Below are positions 22,445-30,354 of a DNA stretch of 33,468 nucleotides, one piece after another. Source of the DNA: Clostridiales bacterium. GTDB taxonomy: Bacteria > Bacillota > Clostridia > Lachnospirales > Lachnospiraceae. The position numbers were made by a program, and so were the translations under genes. The stretch spans positions 1 to 33,468 of the forward strand of contig JAJQIK010000068.1 of the NCBI GenBank assembly GCA_021199255.1. Reading direction: 5' to 3'. Each line of letters begins with the position of its first letter. Position 1 is the stretch's first letter. The notes below the pieces were generated by a model, which was given only the letters and a program-made list of their open reading frames with translations, was not told where the DNA came from and did no database searches.

Positions 22445-24724
22445 ATGGGGACAAAAGCAATATCCATAAAACATAGAATAGCATACGTGATATTCCTGTG
22501 CACAGTGACGGCGCTTCTGCTGCTTGGCAATGAGGGGAGCCAGCCGCTGGAATACAGCGGCTCCCAACTGCAGCATTCCGTCGGACTGACCGATTCAGAG
22601 GACGGGCTGGTGATCAGGGAGTCGGTGGCAAGACAGGGTTCTATCGCTAATACGCTCCAGTATGTGATGAACAGGGGCACCTATACCGCCACGATGGCTT
22701 ACAGCGCCCAAAGCGACGGCTCCACGCTGGAGTTATGGGAGCAGGGAAGCAAGATCGCGGCGTGGCCGATCTCTGCGGAACAAAAGGTGATGAGCGTGGA
22801 TTTCACGCTGTCCAGGGACGCAAAGCAGCTACAGTTGAAAATTAATTACGGCGGAGAGGGCGACCTGACGATCAGGACTCTGACGCTGACGCCTCAGGGT
22901 ATGTTCTATTCGGATACCTATTTCTTTGTGGCAGTTTTCCTGCTGTTAAACGGATTGGGCTGTCTGTATATCCGGTATGTCAGAAAGGGCGGGAAGGGGA
23001 TTCCCCAGGAACGGTTGATAGATTACGCCGTATTATTAGGGGTGGCGCTACTGGCGACTACGCCCATGATGCAGACCTACCTCTATAATGGGGACGATCT
23101 GTGCTATCATCTGGCCAGGCTGGAAGGCCTGAAGGACGGTATTCTGGACGGGCAGATACCCGTTAATATTTTGCCGGACGGCTTGAAAAATCACGGGTAC
23201 CTAAACGCCATGTACCCTTATCTTTTTCTGTATATCGGCGCTTTCCTGAGGATTTGCAGGGTGTCTCTGGCCTTATCCTACAAGGTGTTGGTCTTTCTGG
23301 CTAATCTGGGTGCGGCGGTCAGCGCTTATGTGGCGGTGAAATCCATGATTCGGTCGCGCAGGAGCGTGATGCTGGCGGTGGTGCTGTATACGCTGATGCC
23401 ATATCGCTTTACCAATATCTTTTCCAGAGGAGATTTGGGGGAAACGCTGGCGCTGATTTTCTGGCCGCTTGTCATTGCGGGGCTTTATCATGTGGTTATG
23501 GGAAACCGCGGGAAGTGGTATTATCTGGTAATCGGTTTCAGCGGCGCTTTGCAGAGCCATATTTTAAGCGTGGTTTTCGTATCGGTGTTCTGCGTGATTA
23601 CCGTGTTGATTTACGGGGGGCGTATCATACGGGAGAAAAGATATAGGGAAATCGGTAAGGCGGCGGGGCTTTCCGTGCTGCTGAACCTGTGGTATCTGGT
23701 TCCTTTTATGACCTATTATTTTGGAGAAGATATCTGTAAGGACAGTCTCAGATGGAGCGGCTATTTCGAACAGTCTATTAATCTTTCCAATATGACGCAG
23801 AGCCTGAGCCTGTATAATAAACAGTATTTTTCGCTGGGACTGGCGCTTTTAGGCTGCTTTGGCATCGGCGTGGTTTATCTGTTGTTGGAAAAGCGCGGCG
23901 GCCGGACGGATTCGGAGGGATATCTGCTGTATCTTTGGGTCTTAGGGTGTATTCTTACCTTTATGACTACGGGGTATTTTCCCAGCAAGGCTCTGCTGGC
24001 CAACAGCCTGTTTGAGAATATAGGCACAATGCTGCAATTTCCATGGCGGTTTTTAGGTCCCGCTTCCGTTTGCTTTCTGTTTGTGGGAGCTATCGGGTTA
24101 ACCCGGTCGGAGATCATCAAGCCCTACCGCAATATCGTGTTCGCCCTGCTTGTAGGTCTGAATCTGCTTGTGATTGTGTCGGTGCCCACGGACAACAGCC
24201 ATATGTCTTACGATAATTCGTCTGCGGCAGCGTCCAAAGGCCATGAAAGCAAGCTGGCCGCGAATATCGGGCTGTTCTATCCTCATGAGTGGCGCCTTGA
24301 CGGAGCCGCGGAGGAGAGACTGACCAGCAGCGTTGTCAATTCTGATATGAATACCATTACGGTTTATGATTATCAGAAGGAGGGCACCAAAGCGGTGGTG
24401 TCCTATCGGGCTACGGAAGACGGAGGATACATAGAACTGCCGATGCAGAGTTATTTCGGCTATCGGGCTTATGATGAAAACGGAGAACGGATTGCCATAG
24501 AACGCGGCGACGCCGCCAGAATGCGCTTTGCGGTCATAGGCGACGGCGAGGAGCATCGGATATATGTGCAGTACGGACCGGTGGCGGGATTTGTGATAGC
24601 CAATGTCATATCCGGCCTGACGATTATCGGCTGTGGGTGGTATCTGTACCATCGGAGGCAGACGGGGAAATCAGCGCCTTCGCGATTCTCTCAGCCCCCA
24701 GACCATCTAGAAACGCTCTCATAG
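22445..24724 (+). CDS. Large PTPS-related, GT-C-like membrane protein
   Basis: A 759-residue protein. One N-terminal helix (about 12-28) is followed by an extracytoplasmic beta-rich region (about 30-155), then about ten membrane helices (about 160-600) and a second extracytoplasmic domain before a last helix near 720-745. The segment NGDDLCYHLARLEGLKDGI, with YLNAMYPYLFLY after it, resembles the 6-pyruvoyl-tetrahydropterin-synthase-related membrane family, whose members look like GT-C or YfhO-type glycosyltransferases; the acidic DD after the first helix of the core fits a GT-C active site. The start at 22445 has a weak site (AAAGGG adjacent). An in-frame ATG at 22382 overlaps the GT2 gene. 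Its last 101 bases run antisense into pseG. Function is inferred. Confidence 0.75.
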   Translation: MGTKAISIKHRIAYVIFLCTVTALLLLGNEGSQPLEYSGSQLQHSVGLTDSEDGLVIRESVARQGSIANTLQYVMNRGTYTATMAYSAQSDGSTLELWEQGSKIAAWPISAEQKVMSVDFTLSRDAKQLQLKINYGGEGDLTIRTLTLTPQGMFYSDTYFFVAVFLLLNGLGCLYIRYVRKGGKGIPQERLIDYAVLLGVALLATTPMMQTYLYNGDDLCYHLARLEGLKDGILDGQIPVNILPDGLKNHGYLNAMYPYLFLYIGAFLRICRVSLALSYKVLVFLANLGAAVSAYVAVKSMIRSRRSVMLAVVLYTLMPYRFTNIFSRGDLGETLALIFWPLVIAGLYHVVMGNRGKWYYLVIGFSGALQSHILSVVFVSVFCVITVLIYGGRIIREKRYREIGKAAGLSVLLNLWYLVPFMTYYFGEDICKDSLRWSGYFEQSINLSNMTQSLSLYNKQYFSLGLALLGCFGIGVVYLLLEKRGGRTDSEGYLLYLWVLGCILTFMTTGYFPSKALLANSLFENIGTMLQFPWRFLGPASVCFLFVGAIGLTRSEIIKPYRNIVFALLVGLNLLVIVSVPTDNSHMSYDNSSAAASKGHESKLAANIGLFYPHEWRLDGAAEERLTSSVVNSDMNTITVYDYQKEGTKAVVSYRATEDGGYIELPMQSYFGYRAYDENGERIAIERGDAARMRFAVIGDGEEHRIYVQYGPVAGFVIANVISGLTIIGCGWYLYHRRQTGKSAPSRFSQPPDHLETLS

Positions 24725-25775
24725 AACGGGAGGCTTCGGCGCGCTCTTCCACATTAGCTGACATATGTGTCAGGAAATCCAGAATATGCAGGAGGGTGGA
24801 ACGGTTCAAAAGAGTCGGTTCCCTGTCCGGGGAGGCGGTTGGCTCTGTGGGAGTGTGTCCGCTGCGGATATCCCCCGCGCAGGGGATCAGCCCCCTCTGA
24901 GCGAAAGCTTCTACGGCGGTGCGCTGGTTCTCCGCCATCAGATAGCTGACCGTGGGAACGCCTACGGCGCATAATTCGCACAGGGTTGTGCCTCCCGCGG
25001 AGACTGCCAGATCGCAGGCTCCCATAAGGGACGCCATATCGGCTACCCCTTCATGAATGTGAAGACGGGGGTTAGAGGACGCCCTGTCCAGCAGGGCATG
25101 ATAGCGGGGATTAGCCCGGCTGGTGAGGACGTGATAGTCGTATGCCTGAAGCGCCGGGCAGGAGAAGTCTGTAGGATGAAAAATATTTTCCAGCAATCCT
25201 TCCGCCACCCCGTAGGGATCGGTGCCCCCGGTGGACAATAAAATGTTTTGGGTCTGGGCGCGGACGGTATAGGGAGGCTTTTCAAACTGTTCCCGCAGGG
25301 GCGTGAAGCGGGAGCCTAATAATTTGCGCGCCGCATGCTGATAATAGGCGCAGTCGTCTTCGCTGTCGTAGTGAATAAGCAGATCCACGTCACAGGGGAA
25401 GCTTCTTAAGTCGTCCAGATAGGCGGTCAGACAGTGGGGGCGCAGGGCGGCAAAATAAGCGGGCGTGGCAAAGTAGGAGTCTATCAAGAGCCATGGCCTG
25501 GCGGCGGAAGATTCCCTTCCCAGATAGGACAAAAGCGCCGGCAGTTCCTTTTCTGGCGCCCGATAATCGCAATGCAGGCAGTGAATGGGAAACTCATCGT
25601 CTGCATGGAACCGGCTTTGCAAAAGAGACTGGCTTTCCTCGTCCGATACGACAAAGGTAATCCGGGCGTTTCGCCGGGCGCAGGCGCGTGCGATGGCAAG
25701 ACAGCGCATGATATGTCCTGTGGCGATGTGGGCGTTTCCGTCTGTTCGAAAGTAAAGGTTTGTCCTATCCGGCAT
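24624..25775 (-). CDS. pseG: UDP-2,4-diacetamido-2,4,6-trideoxy-beta-L-altropyranose hydrolase, PseG
   Basis: Releases UDP from the diacetamido-altrose intermediate in pseudaminic acid synthesis. The 383-residue protein is a GT-B-fold hydrolase with RTDGNAHIATGHIMRCLAIA at 10-29 (catalytic His21 in GHxMRC), YLDDL at 119-123, LLSTGGTDP at 179-187 and SAGGTTLCEL at 259-268. It is longer than many PseG proteins; a Pro/Thr-rich insert at about 305-325 accounts for part of this. No fused PseH acetyltransferase domain is seen. AAAGGA lies ten bases upstream of the ATG. It is read from its own promoter, divergent from the AraC gene and convergent with the membrane protein, overlapping that gene's 3' end by 101 bases. 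PseH, PseI and PseF are not in the window. Confidence 0.9.
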   Translation of the reverse strand: MPDRTNLYFRTDGNAHIATGHIMRCLAIARACARRNARITFVVSDEESQSLLQSRFHADDEFPIHCLHCDYRAPEKELPALLSYLGRESSAARPWLLIDSYFATPAYFAALRPHCLTAYLDDLRSFPCDVDLLIHYDSEDDCAYYQHAARKLLGSRFTPLREQFEKPPYTVRAQTQNILLSTGGTDPYGVAEGLLENIFHPTDFSCPALQAYDYHVLTSRANPRYHALLDRASSNPRLHIHEGVADMASLMGACDLAVSAGGTTLCELCAVGVPTVSYLMAENQRTAVEAFAQRGLIPCAGDIRSGHTPTEPTASPDREPTLLNRSTLLHILDFLTHMSANVEERAEASRSMRAFLDGLGAERIAKALISPSASDGTDTTHSR

Positions 25776-25811
25776 GGTATGTCCGTCCTTTCATAGAGTT
25801 ACGTTACCTGT

Positions 25812-25840
25812 AGTATAGCGATTTCACGGGGAAATGGCAA
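25812..25840 (-). promoter_or_regulatory. Promoter of pseG (minus strand)
   Basis: On the minus strand TTGCCA (25835-25840) and TATACT (25812-25817) are separated by 17 bases. The GCTATACT core equals that of the pseB promoter. The start codon lies 36 bases downstream. The region 25776-25877 also holds the araC upstream sequence, in which I see no clear plus-strand promoter. Confidence 0.75.
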
Positions 25841-25877
25841 ATATTTTGATCAACCGATTCAAACGGCGGGGGAAGCA

Positions 25878-26816
25878 ATGGGAAATGTGAGCAGGAAGAA
25901 AAAGCAGATACAGTTTCGTTATTATGAGATTCCGCAGAATCAGCCTTTGATGGCGCTGCTGGGGGATTATTGGATACGTCCTTACGGAGAAGGGGTGGAT
26001 TCCCTGCATTTTCACAATTATATGGAAATCGGCTTTTGCTATGACGGCAAGGGCGAGCTGGTGCTGGACGAACAGATCATTTCGTATGGACCGGATATGT
26101 TTACCGTTATTCCCAAGAATTTTCCCCATACCACCGAGAGCGAGAACGGCTCCCTGAATCGCTGGGAATATCTGTATCTTGACGTGGAGAGCTTTCTGCA
26201 TGAGGTATATCGGGAACAGCCTGTCTTTGCAGACGATATGATTGAACGGATTAACAGCAGGGCGCGTCTGGTCAAGGTGGCGGAGCAGCCGGAGGCCGCC
26301 AGCCTGATTTTGGCTATTTTAAATGAAATGCGGGAAAAGAAGGAGTTCTACCTGGAAACGGTCTACGGGCTTATGCTTTCCCTGTTGATGCATATTGCGC
26401 GGATGAGCCGTAAGTCTTCCGGCAGGGTCAGAAAACAGACGGGCGGGCTTACGCAGATAGCGGAGGCGCTGGATTATATCAGCAGACACTTTGAACAGGA
26501 GCTGTCGATCGGAGACCTGGCGGCGGTCAGCCATATGTCGGAAACTCATTTCAGGCGTATTTTTTTCAAGAATATGCATATGACGCCCTCCGATTATCTG
26601 AATATGGTACGGGTCCATGCGGCCTGCGAATATATGAAAAAGCATGACGTTCCCATGGAACTGGTGGCGGAGAACTGCGGTTTCCATTCAGTGTCCACTT
26701 TTAACCGTAATTTTAAGAAAATAGTGGGCATTACGCCCTATCAGTGGAAAATACATCCCGAAAATTATGAAGGAAAATTGCTGAATTTTAAGATTTCCGC
26801 ATATAAGGGCTGGTAG
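25878..26816 (+). CDS. AraC-family transcriptional regulator
   Basis: A 312-residue regulator: an N-terminal cupin-like ligand domain (SLHFHNYMEIGFCYDGKGEL at about 42-61, then IPKNFPHTTES) and a C-terminal AraC double helix-turn-helix (ALDYISRHFEQELSIGDLAA, SETHFRRIFFKNMHMTPSDY, ENCGFHSVSTFNRNFKKIVG). The cupin type is common in sugar-responsive regulators next to ABC uptake operons. It lies divergent from pseG and directly upstream of the sugar-binding, permease and beta-galactosidase genes, so it probably activates those in response to their sugar. The start has a GGGGGA site five bases upstream. A terminator follows at 26853-26885, so read-through into the operon should be limited. Confidence 0.92.
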   Translation: MGNVSRKKKQIQFRYYEIPQNQPLMALLGDYWIRPYGEGVDSLHFHNYMEIGFCYDGKGELVLDEQIISYGPDMFTVIPKNFPHTTESENGSLNRWEYLYLDVESFLHEVYREQPVFADDMIERINSRARLVKVAEQPEAASLILAILNEMREKKEFYLETVYGLMLSLLMHIARMSRKSSGRVRKQTGGLTQIAEALDYISRHFEQELSIGDLAAVSHMSETHFRRIFFKNMHMTPSDYLNMVRVHAACEYMKKHDVPMELVAENCGFHSVSTFNRNFKKIVGITPYQWKIHPENYEGKLLNFKISAYKGW

Positions 26817-26852
26817 GGCAGAGGAGGGGCTGCGATAACGTAAACGTTTAAG

Positions 26853-26885
26853 GTGCAAATTCATGGTCGAATTTGCACTTTTTTT
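26853..26885 (+). terminator. Rho-independent terminator after the AraC gene
   Basis: GTGCAAATTC (26853-26862) pairs perfectly with GAATTTGCAC (26869-26878) over a six-base loop, followed by seven T. A palindrome TAAACGTTTA lies just upstream (26841-26850); it resembles the core of LacI-family or catabolite sites but matches poorly at the flanks. Confidence 0.93.
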
Positions 26886-26921
26886 GCTCTATATCAACAA
26901 CATGGACAAAAATCAAAGAGT

Positions 26922-26927
26922 TATAAT
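26922..26927 (+). promoter_or_regulatory. Consensus -10 without a -35: likely activator-dependent promoter
   Basis: TATAAT sits about 125 bases upstream of the sugar-binding protein gene. No acceptable -35 hexamer is found at 15-19 bases upstream, a pattern typical of promoters that need an activator such as the neighbouring AraC-type protein. Two ATCAA copies, 19 bases apart (26893-26897 and 26912-26916), are possible activator half-sites. Confidence 0.4.
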
Positions 26928-27009
26928 GCATATACAATCTTCCCAAAATCTTTAGAAATTATACAAATTGACGAAAGACTCTGGGCGATTGCAAAAAGTA
27001 AAAGAAAAA

Positions 27010-27026
27010 TGTGCACAAAATGCACA
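27010..27026 (+). promoter_or_regulatory. Palindrome in the 5' leader of the sugar-uptake operon
   Basis: TGTGCA (27010-27015) and TGCACA (27021-27026) form an inverted repeat with a five-base spacer, ten bases before the ribosome site GGGAGGAAG. It could be a repressor operator or a short RNA stem affecting translation. TGTGCA and TGCACA also form the outer ends of the window's terminal repeat, probably by chance. Confidence 0.35.
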
Positions 27027-27051
27027 AAAACAAAATGGGAGGAAGAAGTAA

Positions 27052-28419
27052 ATGAAAAGAAAGATTTTAGCAGCTTTACTGGCGTCCACCATGGTCGTTT
27101 CCCTTGTGGGATGCGGTTCGGGCTCTGAGGAAGCGGCTTCCACCGCAGCTACGGAAGACACAGCGGCAGCGGAAGATACGGCTGAAGAGGAAGCTCCGGC
27201 GGAGATGTCCGCTGCGGCAGCAGGAGAGAATAAGCTGACGGTGGCTGCATGGGATGCGAACTTTAACATTCCTGCGCTGGAAGCGGCAGCAGAAGATTAT
27301 AAGGCAAATGTAGACGATACATTTGAATTGGAGATTATTGAGCAGTCCCAGTCCTCTGATATTGAGGATGCCATTACGCTGGCAGGTTCATCAGGCGATT
27401 ACAGCACCTTGCCGGACATCGTACTGTTCCAGGATCACTGGATTCAGAAGTACGTAAGCGATTATCCGGACGCATGGCAGGATGTGGATGACGCAGATGT
27501 GGATTGGGATGATTTCGGCGCTGAGAAGTTATCATATTCTACAATCAACGGCAAGCATTACGGTTTCCCTGTGGACAATGGTACGGTAGTATTCGCCTAT
27601 AGAATTGATGTTCTGGAGGAATGTGGCTATACCATTGAAGATATGACAGGTATTACATGGGATGAGTTTATCGCCATCGGCGAAGAGGTTTACGCTAAGA
27701 CCGGTAAATACTTACTTTCCATGGACGGTGATGGAAACGACCTGATCTACATGATGCTTCAGGCAGAGGGCGGTTCCCAGTTCAAGGACGGCCAGCCTTA
27801 TATTACAGAGAATGAGGATCTGGTTCAGGTATGCGAGAAGATCGTAGAGATGGTTCAGAAGAATGTCTGCTATCTTGCAAATGACTGGTCCGATTACACA
27901 GACCAGACGATTATCGGCGACATGGTTGCAGGCGTTATGAATGGTAACTGGATTATTCCTACCATCGAGCAGGTTTCTGAGAACAGCGGTAAGTGGGAGA
28001 TCACATCTATGCCTACGCTTGACGGCGGCGAGGGTTATGCTTCTAACGGCGGTTCTTCCCTTTACGTTACGGCTAACTGCCAGAATCCTGATCTTGCCAA
28101 GAAATTCCTTGCTTATACCTTTGGCGGCAGCACTGTAACCTATGACGGAGCCCTTCGCGACGGCGGCGTTATCACATGTTGTATTTCGGCCGGACAGTCT
28201 GACGTATACAATGAGGGCGTTGCTTACTTCAACGATACGCCGATTTACGCTGAGATCGTAGAAATGGGTGCAAACGTACCGGTAATAGAGCAGAACGACT
28301 TCCATTACACAGCCCGTACTTATATGGCGGCAGCTATTATCAATGCGGTTCAGGGCGCCGACCTTGCAACCGAGTTACAGGCGGCAGAGGACAATCTGAA
28401 CTTTGCTATGGGCAACTAA
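27052..28419 (+). CDS. Sugar ABC transporter substrate-binding lipoprotein
   Basis: A 455-residue extracytoplasmic solute-binding protein of the CUT1 class, captured on the membrane outer face. Signal peptide residues 1-20 lead to a lipobox ending SLVGC, with the lipidated Cys21. An acidic Ala/Glu-rich linker (about 22-57) precedes the binding domain, which starts KLTVAAWDANF. DIVLFQDHWIQKY and KHYGFPVDNGTVVFAYR are typical cluster 1 blocks. The ribosome site GGGAGG lies well placed before 27052. Two permease genes follow, but no ATPase gene, so a shared MsmX-type ATPase encoded elsewhere is expected. The likely ligand is a galactose-containing oligosaccharide, inferred only from the adjoining beta-galactosidase gene. 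Confidence 0.92.
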   Translation: MKRKILAALLASTMVVSLVGCGSGSEEAASTAATEDTAAAEDTAEEEAPAEMSAAAAGENKLTVAAWDANFNIPALEAAAEDYKANVDDTFELEIIEQSQSSDIEDAITLAGSSGDYSTLPDIVLFQDHWIQKYVSDYPDAWQDVDDADVDWDDFGAEKLSYSTINGKHYGFPVDNGTVVFAYRIDVLEECGYTIEDMTGITWDEFIAIGEEVYAKTGKYLLSMDGDGNDLIYMMLQAEGGSQFKDGQPYITENEDLVQVCEKIVEMVQKNVCYLANDWSDYTDQTIIGDMVAGVMNGNWIIPTIEQVSENSGKWEITSMPTLDGGEGYASNGGSSLYVTANCQNPDLAKKFLAYTFGGSTVTYDGALRDGGVITCCISAGQSDVYNEGVAYFNDTPIYAEIVEMGANVPVIEQNDFHYTARTYMAAAIINAVQGADLATELQAAEDNLNFAMGN

Positions 28420-28453
28420 AATAAATCTGTATTAGAAACAGACAGTTATTCCA

Positions 28454-28491
28454 AATAAACGGGGAATCGGTTTTCCGACGCCCCGTTTATT
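28454..28491 (+). promoter_or_regulatory. Long hairpin between binding protein and permease genes
   Basis: AATAAACGGGG (28454-28464) pairs with CCCCGTTTATT (28481-28491), and an inner stem TCGG/CCGA closes a TTTT loop. No T-run follows. Hairpins here commonly protect the abundant binding-protein message or end part of the transcripts, giving more binding protein than permease; that role is inferred. Confidence 0.8.
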
Positions 28492-28543
28492 ATCAAACGG
28501 GTTCATAAATGATAAGATGTATTGATACAAGGGGGCAACATCA

Positions 28544-29443
28544 TTGAAGAATAAGAAATCGACAGTGCTGGCAAAACAGCACAGGGCCGGCTGGATTTAT
28601 CTGGCGCCTGCGACTCTGTTAATCGCAGTCATGAGTTTTTATCCGATGATCCAGGCATTTATTATGTCTCTGAAAACCGGTTCCAGCGCCAATATGCAGT
28701 GGGCAGAGCCGGTTACCTATAATTACACACGAATGTTTCAGGACAAATTATTTATTCGTTCTGTTGGCAATACTTTTCTGTATCTGATTATTCAGGTGCC
28801 GATTATGCTGGTGCTGGCTATGCTGCTCGCCCAACTGTTAAACAATAAAGATCTGAAATTCAAGGGACTGTTCCGCACCTGTATTTTCCTTCCGTGCGCA
28901 ACCTCGCTTGTATCCTATTCTTTGATTTTCAAATCCATGTTCGCGACCAATGGATTGGTTAACTCCGTACTGCTGAACTTAGGCCTGATTGAGAATAATA
29001 TTAATTTTATCGGAACCACAAGTACGGCGCGCATGGTGATTATCATAGCGTTGATCTGGAGATGGACGGGATATAATATGGTGTTTTATCTTGCCGGTTT
29101 GCAGGGGATAGAGTACTCTGTATATGAAGCGGCTAAGATCGACGGCGCGAACGGCTGGCAGACCTTCTGGCGGATTACAGTGCCGCTGTTAAAGCCTACG
29201 ATTGTAATGACGGCGATTATGTCCATTAACGGTACGCTGCAGTTGTTCGATGAATCTGTCAACCTGACAAGCGGAGGCCCTGCTAATTCAACGATTACGA
29301 TGTCCCATTATATTTATCAGAACTCCTTCGGCGACTTTGTAGCGAACTTTGGATATGCTTCCGCGTTATCCTTTGTGGTATTTATCATGGTTGCGGTGCT
29401 TTCGGCAATCAACTTGAAAGTAGGTGATAAGCGTGACGACTAA
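28544..29443 (+). CDS. Sugar ABC transporter permease (MalF/UgpA-like)
   Basis: A 299-residue CUT1 permease with six membrane helices. The first follows RAGWIYLAPATLLIAVMSFYP (about 14-34). The EAA loop reads YEAAKIDGANGWQTFWRITV (about residues 192-211), where the ATPase docks. The gene starts with TTG at 28544, eight bases after AAGGGGG; no ATG fits. Its 3' end overlaps the next permease gene by 11 bases, so the two are translationally coupled, as expected for a heterodimeric membrane channel. Confidence 0.93.
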   Translation: MKNKKSTVLAKQHRAGWIYLAPATLLIAVMSFYPMIQAFIMSLKTGSSANMQWAEPVTYNYTRMFQDKLFIRSVGNTFLYLIIQVPIMLVLAMLLAQLLNNKDLKFKGLFRTCIFLPCATSLVSYSLIFKSMFATNGLVNSVLLNLGLIENNINFIGTTSTARMVIIIALIWRWTGYNMVFYLAGLQGIEYSVYEAAKIDGANGWQTFWRITVPLLKPTIVMTAIMSINGTLQLFDESVNLTSGGPANSTITMSHYIYQNSFGDFVANFGYASALSFVVFIMVAVLSAINLKVGDKRDD

Positions 29444-30269
29444 GAAAAAAACAGGACACTCCACGATTCAGAGAAGACTCATTCCCACCTATATTTTCCT
29501 GATTATTGTGTCTTTGATTTCCGTATTCCCGTTCTATTGGATGGTTACGGCTGCAACGAATACGACGGTAGAGGTTGCGAGGGGAAAGATTGTATTCGGT
29601 ACGCATCTGGTGGAGAACTTTACCAACCTGCTGGCGCAGCAGAACTTATGGGGAGCGCTGAAAAACTCCTTCTTATATGCTGGCGTACAGACGGTTGTAG
29701 CGCTTTTTATCTGCTCGCTTGCGGGCTATGGCTTTGAGTTATACCACGACCGGTATAAGGATCGGCTCTTTTCCATTCTGCTGCTGGCGATGATGGTTCC
29801 TCAGGTGGCGACCATGATTCCGTTGTTCAAGATGGTGGCGAAGCTGAAGCTGTTAAATACGGTCTGGGCGTTTATTTTACCCGCGATTTCCACGCCCTTT
29901 TTGATTATGATGTTCAGGCAGAATTCCCGGAATTTCCCGATGGATATTATGGAGGCCGCGCGGATAGACGGATTGAGTGAGTTTAAGATTTTCTTTAAGA
30001 TGTATATGCCGGTTATGAAGGCGACCTATGCGGCAGCCGCCGTTATTACCTTTATGAATGCGTGGAACGCGTATATGTGGCCGAAGGTTGTTATGAGCGA
30101 TAACCGCGCCCAGACAATGCCTATGCTGATTGCTAATCTGGCCGCGGGCTACACGGTGGATTACGGAATGTTGATGATGGCGGTGCTGTTCTGCTCCTGC
30201 CCGACTATGATTATTTTCTTTGTACTGCAAAAGCAGTTTGCGGAAGGTATTACCGGTGCCGTCAAATAA
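29433..30269 (+). CDS. Sugar ABC transporter permease (MalG/UgpE-like)
   Basis: A 278-residue CUT1 permease, partner of the preceding one. It has six membrane helices and the EAA loop MEAARIDGLSEFKIFFKMYM in the second half, followed by the WNAYMWPKVV block typical of MalG-like subunits. The start is GTG at 29433, with AGGTGAT just upstream; GTG at 29424 overlaps that site. It begins inside the 3' end of the previous gene. Between its stop and lacZ lie 85 bases with a weak hairpin. Confidence 0.93.
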   Translation: MTTKKKTGHSTIQRRLIPTYIFLIIVSLISVFPFYWMVTAATNTTVEVARGKIVFGTHLVENFTNLLAQQNLWGALKNSFLYAGVQTVVALFICSLAGYGFELYHDRYKDRLFSILLLAMMVPQVATMIPLFKMVAKLKLLNTVWAFILPAISTPFLIMMFRQNSRNFPMDIMEAARIDGLSEFKIFFKMYMPVMKATYAAAAVITFMNAWNAYMWPKVVMSDNRAQTMPMLIANLAAGYTVDYGMLMMAVLFCSCPTMIIFFVLQKQFAEGITGAVK

Positions 30270-30310
30270 CCATGGCAGTATGGCGGCGTCCGTTACGGTT
30301 CGCGCCATGG
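30270..30310 (+). promoter_or_regulatory. Weak hairpin between permease and lacZ
   Basis: CCATGGC (30270-30276) pairs with GCCATGG (30304-30310) right after the permease stop codon. The enclosed sequence offers a competing stem, TGGCG (30281-30285) with CGCCA. No T-run follows. It may modulate lacZ expression relative to the permeases. Confidence 0.45.
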
Positions 30311-30354
30311 ATATTGGGACAGACAAATTATAATGATAATGAAGAGGATAAGTT

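Noticed and set aside
26841-26850. TAAACGTTTA as a catabolite (CcpA) site
   Set aside because: The core fits, but the flanking TG and CA positions do not, and it lies just before a terminator, not near a promoter.
26853-27128. Plus-strand open frame between the AraC gene and the binding-protein gene
   Set aside because: It begins in the terminator stem and overlaps the signal peptide region of the lipoprotein gene in another frame.
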